From assembly GCF_021249405.1 (NCBI RefSeq), contig NZ_CP089593.1:248001-312000 (forward strand): a DNA stretch of 64,000 nt, given 5' to 3'. A model generated the notes under the pieces. That model did no database searches. It was not told the origin of the DNA and worked only from the letters and a program-made list of their open reading frames with translations. The DNA is from Halobacterium zhouii (GTDB taxonomy: Archaea > Halobacteriota > Halobacteria > Halobacteriales > Halobacteriaceae). Numbering within the stretch: the stretch's first letter is position 1; the number at the start of each line of letters is the position of its first letter. Position numbers and translations under genes: made by a program. Positions 24,645 to 32,891 of the stretch are shown piece after piece.

Positions 24645-27235
24645 CAGAAAATACAAGCAAATTCCGCGCGGTCTTCCTGACGGCGCTGATGGTGTTCTCC
24701 GTTTTCGCGGGCACCATCGCGTTCACAGGCGGCGCCGCTGCGGACGCCTCCAACCTCACCGTGACCAACGGTCCGGTGGCTCCTGGAGGCAGCGTCAACT
24801 TCGACGTAACGAACAGCTCGGCAAACGATAACGGCTCAATCCACGTGTGGGTTGACGCTGACGGCAACGGTGTCTACAACTCTGGCGAAACTAACGTCAG
24901 TAACTCGGCCACCGCTGACGGTGCGACGTGGAGCGGTTCGATTACCGCCCCGTCCAGCGAGGGTGAGTACACGCTCGCTGCTGCCGAGGCCTCCTCGCTC
25001 ACGGCAGGCACGACCTCAGCTGAAGTGAACGCGACGTTTAGCGTCGACGGCACTGCGCCTACTCTCCGCAAGGCCACGCACTATGTCGACTCCGACAATG
25101 GTTCGATTGTCGAACTTGCATACACGGGGGACGTAGTGGAGAACGGTACCGCCTCCGCTGAGATCGGCCTCACGGACGGCACTACTGTGCCTGTCAGTGA
25201 CGTCGAGTTCTCCGGTAACGGGCGCGTTGTTGTGAACACGTCCACGGTCCACAACAACATTCAGAACATCTCCGTCAGCGGTATCGAGGACACCGCTGGC
25301 AACGCTGTGAGCGGTGACGACTTCGCCGTCACCTTCGCTGCATCGACGGTCAACACGACCGCCAACGCCGAGTCCTTCACCGGTTACTCTGGCTCGCTGA
25401 TTGCCCTCGAAGGCACCGTCGGTGACACCTTCGAAATCACTGGCCCGAGTACCGACCTGACGCGTGGCACTGGCGCCAACAGCCAGGTCTACGTGCTCAA
25501 CACGAACGACTTCGAGGCTGGTGACTACAACATCACCAACGGAGATAGCGAGGTTACGCTCGAACTGAGCGACCTCGGTCTCGAAATCGCGGCTGACGAC
25601 ACGTCGATCACCACGACCGACGCCCTGACGGCGACGGTCACGGCCGACACGATCGACCGCGACCTCACCGCTGAGCTCCTCAACGCTGAGGGCGAGGTCG
25701 TCGACACGCAGGACGCCCAGATTGACAGTGACGGTAGTGCTGCAATCGACTTCGGTGAAGTCGCAGCGGGCAACTACACGGTGCAGGTCACGGACGACAA
25801 CACTGGCGTCACCGCGACGACCAGTACGGTTGTCGTGACGACCGCCTCAGACGCGACGGCTGGCTTCGCCGACAGCCAGATTACCGTTGACCGCGGCGAC
25901 ATCGCCACGCTCAACGTCAGCCTCACCAACGCGAACGAGGCGACGGTCCTCCTCGGTAGTGAGGGCGTGAACTACGAGGCGAACGTCACGGTCACGGACG
26001 AGAACGGCGACGGCTACGTCGTTCTCAAGTTCAACACCTACGCCTCCGGTGACACGCAGCGCGGTGCTGCGTTCTCCGTTGGCAGCGGTGACGATCTCAC
26101 GGTCAACTCCGAGTCCAACCTCTCGGAGCCGCTCGCTGATGGCACGTACGACATCAGCGTCCGGAACGGTCTGACCGGCAGCGCCGACGCGCTCGGTTCG
26201 ATCACGCTCACGAAGCGCTCGACCGGTAGCATGACCACCTGGACGGCGCCCGGTTCGACCAGCGCCGACAAGGTTCTCTCCGGTACGCTGGCCGAGGAGA
26301 GCACCATCGCGAAGGGCGACTACGTCGTCCAGCGAGTCAGCGCCACGGGCATCTACGGCCTGATCGCAGAGAAGGGCAACTTCACGCAGGCTCTCGATAA
26401 CGGTCTCGAGCTCGAGATCAACCAGACCAAGGCGTCCACCGGTCCGAACCAGGACCCCAAGGTCGTTGACATCAGCGCCAGCGTCGCAAACAACTCGTTC
26501 TACTTCGTGACGAACGAGACCACGGACACGGTCTCGATCGTCGCGCAGCCCGAGAGCTTCGTGTTCGAGGGCGACGCCACCGGCCCGGTCGCCGGTGACG
26601 TCTACACGGCGACGTTCAAGGTCACGACGGAAAGCGGCCTCGTGTCCGCGAACGAGACTGCGTCCGCGCAGTTCAGTGTCGTCAAGGCGACCACGTCGAT
26701 CACCTACGAGGGTGACGTCGTGTCGCTCGCGAACAGCAAGAACGCGACCATCACGGGCGAGTCCTCGCTTGCACCGGGAACGTCCTTCATGGTCCGCGTG
26801 CAGTCCCAGCAGACGTCCGGTGAACCGTTCATCTTCCGCGACGAGACGGTCGTCGTGCAGGAGGACGGCACCTGGACGGCTTCCTTCGACGCCACGGAAG
26901 CGGCGCTGAACTCCACGTTCAGCATCACCGTCAGCCAGGGTACCAGCACGGTCGCTGGCACCAGCGTCTCCGGTGTGACGGGTGAAGTTGTCAAGTCCAC
27001 GACGGACAACCCGACCACGGACAACCCGACCACGGACGACAGCACGTCCACGACGGACGACAGCACGTCCACGACGGACGACAGCACGTCCACGACGTCC
27101 GCTCCGTCCACGACGGACAACGAGGACGACGGCACGTCCTCCGATGGCTCGTCGAGCGGTAGTACGCCCGGCTTCGGCATCGGTGTCGCACTCGTCGCGG
27201 TCCTCGGCGCTGCGCTCCTCGCCCTGCGCGAGTAA
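24641..27235 (+). CDS. csg: S-layer glycoprotein with PGF-CTERM tail
   Basis: 864-residue cell-surface glycoprotein, the main cell-wall component. A Sec-type signal sequence (SKFRAVFLTALMVFSVFAGTIAF, cleaved near AAADAS) is followed by Ig-like repeats rich in beta sequence with some 20 N-glycosylation sequons (NLT, NSS, NGS, NVS, NYT, NET and others). A Thr/Ser/Asp-rich stalk for O-glycosylation (about residues 785-835) ends in STPGFGIG and a single terminal hydrophobic helix with a final RE. This is the PGF-CTERM signal that archaeosortase A cleaves for lipid attachment. Length is close to the Halobacterium protein. Codon use contains more T-ending codons than neighbours, consistent with very high expression. 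The enzyme's gene is immediately downstream. Confidence 0.97.
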   Translation: MTENTSKFRAVFLTALMVFSVFAGTIAFTGGAAADASNLTVTNGPVAPGGSVNFDVTNSSANDNGSIHVWVDADGNGVYNSGETNVSNSATADGATWSGSITAPSSEGEYTLAAAEASSLTAGTTSAEVNATFSVDGTAPTLRKATHYVDSDNGSIVELAYTGDVVENGTASAEIGLTDGTTVPVSDVEFSGNGRVVVNTSTVHNNIQNISVSGIEDTAGNAVSGDDFAVTFAASTVNTTANAESFTGYSGSLIALEGTVGDTFEITGPSTDLTRGTGANSQVYVLNTNDFEAGDYNITNGDSEVTLELSDLGLEIAADDTSITTTDALTATVTADTIDRDLTAELLNAEGEVVDTQDAQIDSDGSAAIDFGEVAAGNYTVQVTDDNTGVTATTSTVVVTTASDATAGFADSQITVDRGDIATLNVSLTNANEATVLLGSEGVNYEANVTVTDENGDGYVVLKFNTYASGDTQRGAAFSVGSGDDLTVNSESNLSEPLADGTYDISVRNGLTGSADALGSITLTKRSTGSMTTWTAPGSTSADKVLSGTLAEESTIAKGDYVVQRVSATGIYGLIAEKGNFTQALDNGLELEINQTKASTGPNQDPKVVDISASVANNSFYFVTNETTDTVSIVAQPESFVFEGDATGPVAGDVYTATFKVTTESGLVSANETASAQFSVVKATTSITYEGDVVSLANSKNATITGESSLAPGTSFMVRVQSQQTSGEPFIFRDETVVVQEDGTWTASFDATEAALNSTFSITVSQGTSTVAGTSVSGVTGEVVKSTTDNPTTDNPTTDDSTSTTDDSTSTTDDSTSTTSAPSTTDNEDDGTSSDGSSSGSTPGFGIGVALVAVLGAALLALRE
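27035..27097 (+). repeat. Three 21-bp tandem repeats in the S-layer stalk
   Basis: GACGACAGCACGTCCACGACG repeats at 27035, 27056 and 27077, encoding DDSTSTT units of the glycosylated stalk. Two 15-bp units (27004-27033, DNPTT) precede it. The copy number can change by slippage and would alter stalk length. Confidence 0.85.
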
Positions 27236-27434
27236 CGCACGCTGAGCTCCGCGGTTCGAACCACATTTCGCATTTTCTTTCGCGCGCCACGCTCCCCAGC
27301 GGCGGCGCTGTACCGTACACGACGCCGCAGCGAGCGCTGCACTTCGCAGACGTGTGGCAGTAATTTGACTCGACGTGACTGCGCGCCGTGGGCGACCGAC
27401 ACGCCTTTGGCCGCCACCGACGACTTCGTACACG

Positions 27435-28337
27435 ATGACCGCCTTGACTGACGCACTCGCCTGGGTCGTCATCGCGTCCTTCGGCGCGAGCGCGCTCCTC
27501 TACGGCCAGTCGCGGCGGTACGGCCGCTACGCGAGCGTCGCGGCCTGGGTGGTGTTCGCGGTGTTCTGGGGGTTGCTCGTCCCGCACTTCGCGTTCGAGC
27601 AGCGCAGCATCGTCGAGGGCGTGCTCAGCGCCGCGGCGGTGCCCGCGTGCCTCTACACCGCGTACCTCGTCGCCGCCGACCGGAAGGACCTTGAGACGCT
27701 CACGCAGGCTGTCGCCATCATGGGGCTGCTGTATCTGCCGTTCCAGACGCTCGAGCCGCTCCAGCGCGTCGCCATCGAAACGGTGACACACCACGCCGAG
27801 TGGCTGATGGCGCAGTTCGGCTACACGCCGCCGGTCGTGCAGAGCGACGCCGGCTACCGCGCGAAGTTCGTGTTCACGGGTGTGAACGCCGCCGGCGAGT
27901 CCGGCCACCTGTTCACGACGACGGTGGTGCTCGCGTGCACGGGCGTTGGCAGCATGGCCATCGTCGGCGGGCTCGCACTCGCCGTCGACGCCCCACTGGA
28001 GCGCCGCCTCCAGGGTCTCGCCATCGCGCTCCCTATCATCTACGTGCTGAACGTGATCCGCATCACGTTCATCGCGCTCGCACACGGTAACCAGTGGTTC
28101 GACGGCGCGCTCGTCACCGATATCGTCCTCTCGCTGTTCACCGGCGCGAACGCCAACATGGTGTCGTACCTGCTCGCGGACCGCATCCTCGCGCAGACGC
28201 TATCGGTCGTCGCGCTCGTCGCGCTCACGTTCGCGCTCCTGCGCATCATCCCGGAACTCGGCGGCGTCGTCGAGGACGTCGCGTACATCGCCACCGGCAA
28301 CGAGTACGAGGTCACGCGGCGCTTCGCGAAAGGATAG
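27435..28337 (+). CDS. artA: Archaeosortase A
   Basis: 300-residue polytopic membrane transpeptidase (about eight helices) that processes PGF-CTERM proteins, coupling C-terminal cleavage to lipid anchoring. The catalytic C168 lies in VVLACTGVGS and the R209 partner lies in NVIRITF; together these are the exosortase/archaeosortase signature. The start is the ATG at 27435, after a TATA-poor region. The longer frame begins with Arg-rich non-conserved sequence. It sits 200 nt after the S-layer gene, its best-known substrate, suggesting joint maintenance. Confidence 0.95.
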   Translation: MTALTDALAWVVIASFGASALLYGQSRRYGRYASVAAWVVFAVFWGLLVPHFAFEQRSIVEGVLSAAAVPACLYTAYLVAADRKDLETLTQAVAIMGLLYLPFQTLEPLQRVAIETVTHHAEWLMAQFGYTPPVVQSDAGYRAKFVFTGVNAAGESGHLFTTTVVLACTGVGSMAIVGGLALAVDAPLERRLQGLAIALPIIYVLNVIRITFIALAHGNQWFDGALVTDIVLSLFTGANANMVSYLLADRILAQTLSVVALVALTFALLRIIPELGGVVEDVAYIATGNEYEVTRRFAKG

Positions 28338-28429
28338 ACTGCCTGGGTTTTCGACTGGCTCTCTGTGGGTGCTGTCGTTACGGAGATCCAGGCATCCCCG
28401 TCTGCTGGACGGTCACTCTACTTCGTTAG

Positions 28430-28601
28430 CACCCAGAAAGCCCCGGCCGTCTCGACTCCCGGGACTCGCTGTCGCCGGAAATCTTCGATTTCCGAGATGA
28501 CGAAAGACGGCGAAGCCGTCTTTCGAACCACGTGCGCTCCCGACGGTCGCGTGCTTGCATCGTCCGGGTTCGTCGAGACGGCCGCCCCTTTCAGTCCCAC
28601 C
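28430..28601 (-). repeat. Structured intergenic half-unit R2-left (head-to-head pair)
   Basis: On the minus strand: flank GGTGGGACTGAAAGGGGC, arm (plus 28572-28583), box GATGCAAGCACG, box CAGCGAG, complementary arm (28445-28456; 12/12, extends to 13) and flank GGGGCTTTCTGGGTG. It carries an extra internal hairpin (AAGACGGC...GCCGTCTT, plus 28504-28522) not seen in the other copies, which accounts for its greater length. Its outer end and that of R2-right match over 18/18 bases in inverted orientation. Confidence 0.85.
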
Positions 28602-28628
28602 ACCTACCGGCTGGTCACTCGGCCTATG

Positions 28629-28755
28629 GGTGGGACTGAAAGGGGCGGCGTGCTCGCGTTTACCTGTTCGCTCGCGACGTAAGCACCGCAGGGAGCGGAG
28701 CGACCGAGGAGCACAGCGAGCGAGCGGACGCGAGTACGCCGGGGCTTTCTGGGTG
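28629..28755 (+). repeat. Structured intergenic half-unit R2-right
   Basis: Flank GGTGGGACTGAAAGGGGC, arm 28647-28658, box GACGTAAGCACC, box CAGCGAG, complementary arm 28729-28740 (11 Watson-Crick pairs and one G-U) and flank GGGGCTTTCTGGGTG. The inner flank is a 20/20 inverted match to that of R2-left (28582-28601 versus 28629-28648). The G-U pair hints that the selected form is RNA. Confidence 0.85.
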
Positions 28756-28818
28756 TTCACAGAGTCTGGCTGTAGAGCGTAACACGAGACGCATCGCTCC
28801 GCACGTAATCTTCAGAGA

Positions 28819-28836
28819 AGCGCCCGAGGCGGGATT
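28819..28836. repeat. Copy of the tRNA-Asp 3' end (18/18)
   Basis: Identical to 29020-29037, the 3' acceptor and part of the T arm of tRNA-Asp (minus strand), 185 nt downstream of that gene. Same geometry as the repeat beyond tRNA-Phe. Confidence 0.75.
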
Positions 28837-28849
28837 CCCGCGAGCAGAG

Positions 28850-28960
28850 CGAGCGGGAAGTCGGAAGACGCTGCGCGTCTTCCGGGATTTGAACCGGAGC
28901 CAGACGTGCTCGCTAGCGCTGCGCGCGACTGGCAGGGTTCAAATCCCTGGCGGCTTTCAC
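28850..28960. other. tRNA T-arm-like debris
   Basis: Two T-arm-like pieces lie here: CGGGATTTGAACCGG (minus-strand GGTTCAAATCC) and CAGGGTTCAAATCCCTG (plus-strand, 5-bp stem with a canonical TTCAAAT loop). No complete cloverleaf can be folded around either. Probably remnants of tRNA-targeted integrations. Confidence 0.5.
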
Positions 28961-29021
28961 GACAGCGAGCAACCGCCTCGGGACACAGCCGTCCCTCGGC
29001 GGGTTACGTCGAAAGAGAAAG

Positions 29022-29094
29022 CGCCCGAGGCGGGATTTGAACCCGCGTCACAACCGTGACAGGGTTGTATGATGGGCCACTACACCACCCGGGC
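29022..29094 (-). tRNA. tRNA-Asp (anticodon GTC)
   Basis: Minus-strand cloverleaf. The acceptor GCCCGGG pairs with CTCGGGC including one G-U, with discriminator G. The anticodon loop CTGTCAC gives GTC, and the T arm encloses GGTTCAAATCC. No CCA encoded. Divergent from the RNA polymerase operon. Confidence 0.95.
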
Positions 29095-29198
29095 TTGCTG
29101 CAATTCACGGTAACCCGCTTTCGTTCTTAAGACTTTCCAATCGGGTGGCCGTGTGCCTCGGGGTGTCGTGGACGCCGAACTACGAACGAGTTGGTAAG

Positions 29199-29207
29199 AG
29201 TTAAATG
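29199..29207 (+). promoter_or_regulatory. TATA-like box of the RNA polymerase operon
   Basis: AGTTAAATG, about 70 nt before rpoH, gives a leader of about 40 nt. It is the only AT-rich hexamer of this type in the 180-bp gap and is suitably placed for the whole rpoH-nusA unit. Confidence 0.5.
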
Positions 29208-29272
29208 CATCGGCTGTCTACTGGCCTGTAGTATCTCGTGAGAGCCACTTCTGCCCCCACGCAGGTGCACCC

Positions 29273-29500
29273 ATGGTAGACGTAAGCCAACACGAACTCG
29301 TCCCCGAGCACACGGTTCTCGACGAGGCGGACGTCGAGGACGTGCTGGAGGATTACGACATCGAACGCACTGACCTGCCGAAAATCAAGCGCAAGGATCC
29401 AGCGTTGCCGGACGACGCCGAGCAGGGTGACGTCATCAAGGTCGAACGGGACTCCCGAACCACCGACGTAGCCATCGTATACCGACTGGTGATCGAATAG
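29273..29500 (+). CDS. rpoH: DNA-directed RNA polymerase subunit H (Rpb5 homologue)
   Basis: 75-residue assembly and jaw subunit corresponding to the C-terminal half of eukaryotic Rpb5. Begins [20 protein letters not shown]; the conserved [29 protein letters not shown] block is complete. First gene of the polymerase operon. Its stop is directly followed by the rpoB'' start (no gap). Confidence 0.97.
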   Translation: MVDVSQHELVPEHTVLDEADVEDVLEDYDIERTDLPKIKRKDPALPDDAEQGDVIKVERDSRTTDVAIVYRLVIE

Positions 29501-31063
29501 ATGCAAACGGAAGACCGACGCGAACTCTCGAAGGCGTACTTCTCGAAGGAACGACTCGCGGAGCACCACTACCGCTCGTACAACTCGTTCCTGAAACGTG
29601 GCATGCAGGACGTCGTCACCGAGAAGGAGCGCATCGAGACGGACATCGGCGACAAGGAAGAGGAGGAACCGGTCTGGGTCGAACTCGGCGACGTTCGCGT
29701 CGTCACGCCACGCGTGCGCGAGGCGGACGGCTCCGAGGAACTGCTCTACCCGCAGGAGGCGCGCCTGCGGAACATCACGTACTCCGCGCCGGTGTTCATG
29801 GAGATGAGCATCGTCCGCGGCGGCGAGGAAGAAGAGGAGCGCGTCCTCGACACCACAGAGACGAAGGTCGGCCGGATGCCGATCATGGTCGGCTCCGAGA
29901 AATGCAACATCGCGGGCTTCTCCGACGAGGAACTCATCGAGATCGGTGAGGACCCCGCGGACCCCGGCGGCTACTTCGTCATCAACGGCAGCGAGCGCGT
30001 GCTGATGACAAGCGAGGACCTCGCGCCGAACAAGATCCTCGCGGAGTACGACTCGAAGTACGGCGACGAGATTCAGGTCGCGAAGACGTTCAGCCAGCGA
30101 CGCGGCTACCGCGCGCTCGTGCTCGTCGAGCGGAACCGCGAGGGACTGCTCGAAGTGTCGTTCCCGAGCGTCTCCGGTTCGATCAACTTCGTCACGCTCG
30201 TTCGCGCGCTCGGCCTGGAGTCCGACGAGGAGATTGTCCACCGCGTCTCCGACGACCCGGAGATCGTGAAGTTCATGCTGGAGAACTTAGAGGAGGCCGA
30301 CGTCCAGACCCAGGAGGGAGCCATCGAGGACCTCGGGCAGCGGGTCGCGTCCGGCCAGGGGAAGAACTACCAGCTCAAGCGCGCGAACTACGTCATCGAC
30401 CGCTACCTCCTCCCGCACCTCCACGAGGAGGGCATCGAGGACGAGGAGACGCGCATCAACAAGGCCTACTACCTCTGTCGGATGGCCGAGGCGTGCTTCG
30501 AGCTCGCGCTCGACCGCCGCGAATCCGACGACAAGGACCACTACGCGAACAAGCGCCTGAAGGTCAGCGGCGACCTCATGAAGGACCTGTTCCGCACCGC
30601 GCTGAACAAGCTCGCGCGCGACGTGAAGTACCAGCTGGAGCGCGCGAACATGCGAAACCGTGAACTCACCGTGAACACGGTGGTCCGCTCCGACGTGCTG
30701 ACCGAGCGCCTCGAACACCCGATTGCGACCGGGAACTGGGTGGGCGGGCGCTCTGGTGTTAGCCAGCTCGTCGACCGGACCGACTTCATGGGCGTGCTGA
30801 GCCACCTGCGGCGGCTTCGCTCGCCGCTCTCGCGCTCCCAGCCCCACTTCGAGGCGCGTGACTTGCACGCGACCCAGTGGGGCCGTATCTGTCCGTCCGA
30901 GACGCCGGAGGGGCCGAACTGCGGTCTGGTGAAGAACTTCGCGCAAGCGATGGAGCTCTCCCAGAACGTCGACGACGAGCGCGAACTGAAACAGGAGCTC
31001 TCCTCGATGGGCGTCGAGGGAGTCCCCGGGATCAACACAGAACCCACGTCCGCAGACGACTAA
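29501..31063 (+). CDS. rpoB2: RNA polymerase subunit B'' (split Rpb2, N-terminal half)
   Basis: 520 residues forming the protrusion and lobe domains of the second-largest subunit. Conserved stretches include [46 protein letters not shown] and the C-terminal [20 protein letters not shown] (fork loop region). As in other Halobacteria, the beta homologue is split into B'' and B'. The split point matches, with the next ATG starting 2 nt after this stop. No intein. Confidence 0.97.
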   Translation: MQTEDRRELSKAYFSKERLAEHHYRSYNSFLKRGMQDVVTEKERIETDIGDKEEEEPVWVELGDVRVVTPRVREADGSEELLYPQEARLRNITYSAPVFMEMSIVRGGEEEEERVLDTTETKVGRMPIMVGSEKCNIAGFSDEELIEIGEDPADPGGYFVINGSERVLMTSEDLAPNKILAEYDSKYGDEIQVAKTFSQRRGYRALVLVERNREGLLEVSFPSVSGSINFVTLVRALGLESDEEIVHRVSDDPEIVKFMLENLEEADVQTQEGAIEDLGQRVASGQGKNYQLKRANYVIDRYLLPHLHEEGIEDEETRINKAYYLCRMAEACFELALDRRESDDKDHYANKRLKVSGDLMKDLFRTALNKLARDVKYQLERANMRNRELTVNTVVRSDVLTERLEHPIATGNWVGGRSGVSQLVDRTDFMGVLSHLRRLRSPLSRSQPHFEARDLHATQWGRICPSETPEGPNCGLVKNFAQAMELSQNVDDERELKQELSSMGVEGVPGINTEPTSADD

Positions 31064-31064
31064 C

Positions 31065-32891
31065 ATGAGCACGGAACGCGAAGCCAAAGTGTACGTCAAC
31101 GGCAGCCTCGTCGGGACCCACGAGAGTCCCGAGAAGCTCGCCGAACAGATCCGAGAGGCACGGCGACACGGCGACGTCTCCGAGATGGTGAACGTCTCCG
31201 TGAAGGAACGAACGAACGAGGTCATCGTGAACGCGGACGCGGGGCGCGCCCGCCGTCCGCTGCTCGTCGTCGAGTCCGGCGACACGCTCGTCACCGACGA
31301 GGAGATGGACGCAATCGAGTCCGGCGACATCGACTTCGAGGACCTCGTGCGCGCGGGGAAAATCGAGTTCATCGACGCCGAGGAAGAAGAGGACGTCCTC
31401 GTCGGCGTCGACGAGGAGGACCTTACCGAGGACCACACGCACCTCGAGATCGACCCGCAACTCATCTTCGGCATCGGGGCAGGCATGGTTCCGTACCCCG
31501 AGCACAACGCCAGCCCGCGCATTACGATGGGTGCGGGGATGATGAAACAGAGTCTGGGGCTGCCGGCGGCGAACTACCGCATCCGCCCGGACACCCGCCA
31601 GCACCTCCTGCACTACCCGCAGAAGGCGATGGTGAACACCCAGACCACCAAACAGATCGGCTACGACGACCGGCCGGCGGGCCAGAACTTCGTCGTCGCC
31701 GTGATGAGCTACGAGGGGTTCAACATCGAGGACGCACTCGTCATGAACAAGGGCTCGGTCGAACGCGCGCTCTCTCGCTCGCACTTCTTCCGCACGTACG
31801 AGGGCGAGGAGCGGCGCTACCCCGGCGGTCAGGAGGACCGCTTCGAGATCCCCGACGACGACGTTCGGGGCGGCCGTGGCGAGGAGGCGTACACGCACCT
31901 CGACGAGGACGGCCTCGTCAACCCGGAGACGAAAGTCGACGACTCGAGCGTGCTGCTCGGGAAGACGAGTCCGCCGCGGTTCCTCGAAGAGCCCGACGAC
32001 ATGGGCGGCCTGAGCCCGCAGAAGCGACGCGAGACCTCCGTCACGATGCGCTCGGGCGAGGACGGCGTCGTGGACACGGTCACGCTGATGGAGGGCGAGG
32101 ACGGCTCGAAGCTCGCGAAGGTGTCGGTGCGCGACGAACGCATCCCCGAACTCGGGGACAAGTTCGCGTCCCGCCACGGACAGAAGGGCGTCGTCGGCCA
32201 CCTCGCTCCACACGAGGACATGCCGTTCACGCAGGACGGCGTCGTGCCGGACCTCGTCCTGAACCCGCACGCGCTCCCGTCCCGGATGACGGTCGGCCAC
32301 GTGCTGGAGATGCTCGGCGGAAAGGCCGGGTCGATGGAGGGCAAGCCCGTCGACGGCACGGCATTCACCGGCGACGACGAGGAGGAGATCCGTTCGACCC
32401 TCGAGGACCGCGGCTTCAAGTCCTCGGGGAAGGAGGTGCTGTACTCCGGGGTCTCCGGCGAGAAGATCGAGGCCGAGATCTTCGTCGGCACCATCTTCTA
32501 CCACAAGCTCTACCACATGGTGTCGAACAAGATCCACGCTCGCTCGAAGGGGCCAGTGCAGGTGCTCACGCGCCAGCCCACCGAGGGGCGTGCCCGCGAG
32601 GGCGGTCTGCGCGTCGGGGAGATGGAGCGGGACACCGTCATCGGGCACGGCGCCGCGATGGTGCTCAAGGAGCGGTTGCTCGACTCCTCTGACCGTGAAC
32701 GCGTCCACGTCTGTGGGAACTGCGGGATGACAGCAGTGGAGAACTACGACCAGCGCCGCGTCTACTGTCCGAACTGCGAGGAGGAGACGGACGTCCACGA
32801 ACTCGAGATGAGTTACGCGTTCAAGCTCCTGCTCGACGAGATGAAGGCGCTCGGAATCGCACCGCGGCTCGAACTGGAGGACGCAGTATGA
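31065..32891 (+). CDS. rpoB1: RNA polymerase subunit B' (split Rpb2, C-terminal half)
   Basis: 608 residues holding the catalytic hybrid-binding and wall domains. Seen are GYNIED-like [17 protein letters not shown], the invariant [28 protein letters not shown], and a C-terminal zinc site ([11 protein letters not shown]...YCPNCEEE). ATG follows rpoB'' by 2 nt. The end overlaps the rpoA' start (ATGA). Confidence 0.97.
   Translation: MSTEREAKVYVNGSLVGTHESPEKLAEQIREARRHGDVSEMVNVSVKERTNEVIVNADAGRARRPLLVVESGDTLVTDEEMDAIESGDIDFEDLVRAGKIEFIDAEEEEDVLVGVDEEDLTEDHTHLEIDPQLIFGIGAGMVPYPEHNASPRITMGAGMMKQSLGLPAANYRIRPDTRQHLLHYPQKAMVNTQTTKQIGYDDRPAGQNFVVAVMSYEGFNIEDALVMNKGSVERALSRSHFFRTYEGEERRYPGGQEDRFEIPDDDVRGGRGEEAYTHLDEDGLVNPETKVDDSSVLLGKTSPPRFLEEPDDMGGLSPQKRRETSVTMRSGEDGVVDTVTLMEGEDGSKLAKVSVRDERIPELGDKFASRHGQKGVVGHLAPHEDMPFTQDGVVPDLVLNPHALPSRMTVGHVLEMLGGKAGSMEGKPVDGTAFTGDDEEEIRSTLEDRGFKSSGKEVLYSGVSGEKIEAEIFVGTIFYHKLYHMVSNKIHARSKGPVQVLTRQPTEGRAREGGLRVGEMERDTVIGHGAAMVLKERLLDSSDRERVHVCGNCGMTAVENYDQRRVYCPNCEEETDVHELEMSYAFKLLLDEMKALGIAPRLELEDAV

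Noticed and set aside
28850..28960. Additional tRNA genes
   Set aside because: T-arm-like pieces are present but no matching acceptor, D and anticodon arms can be assembled.
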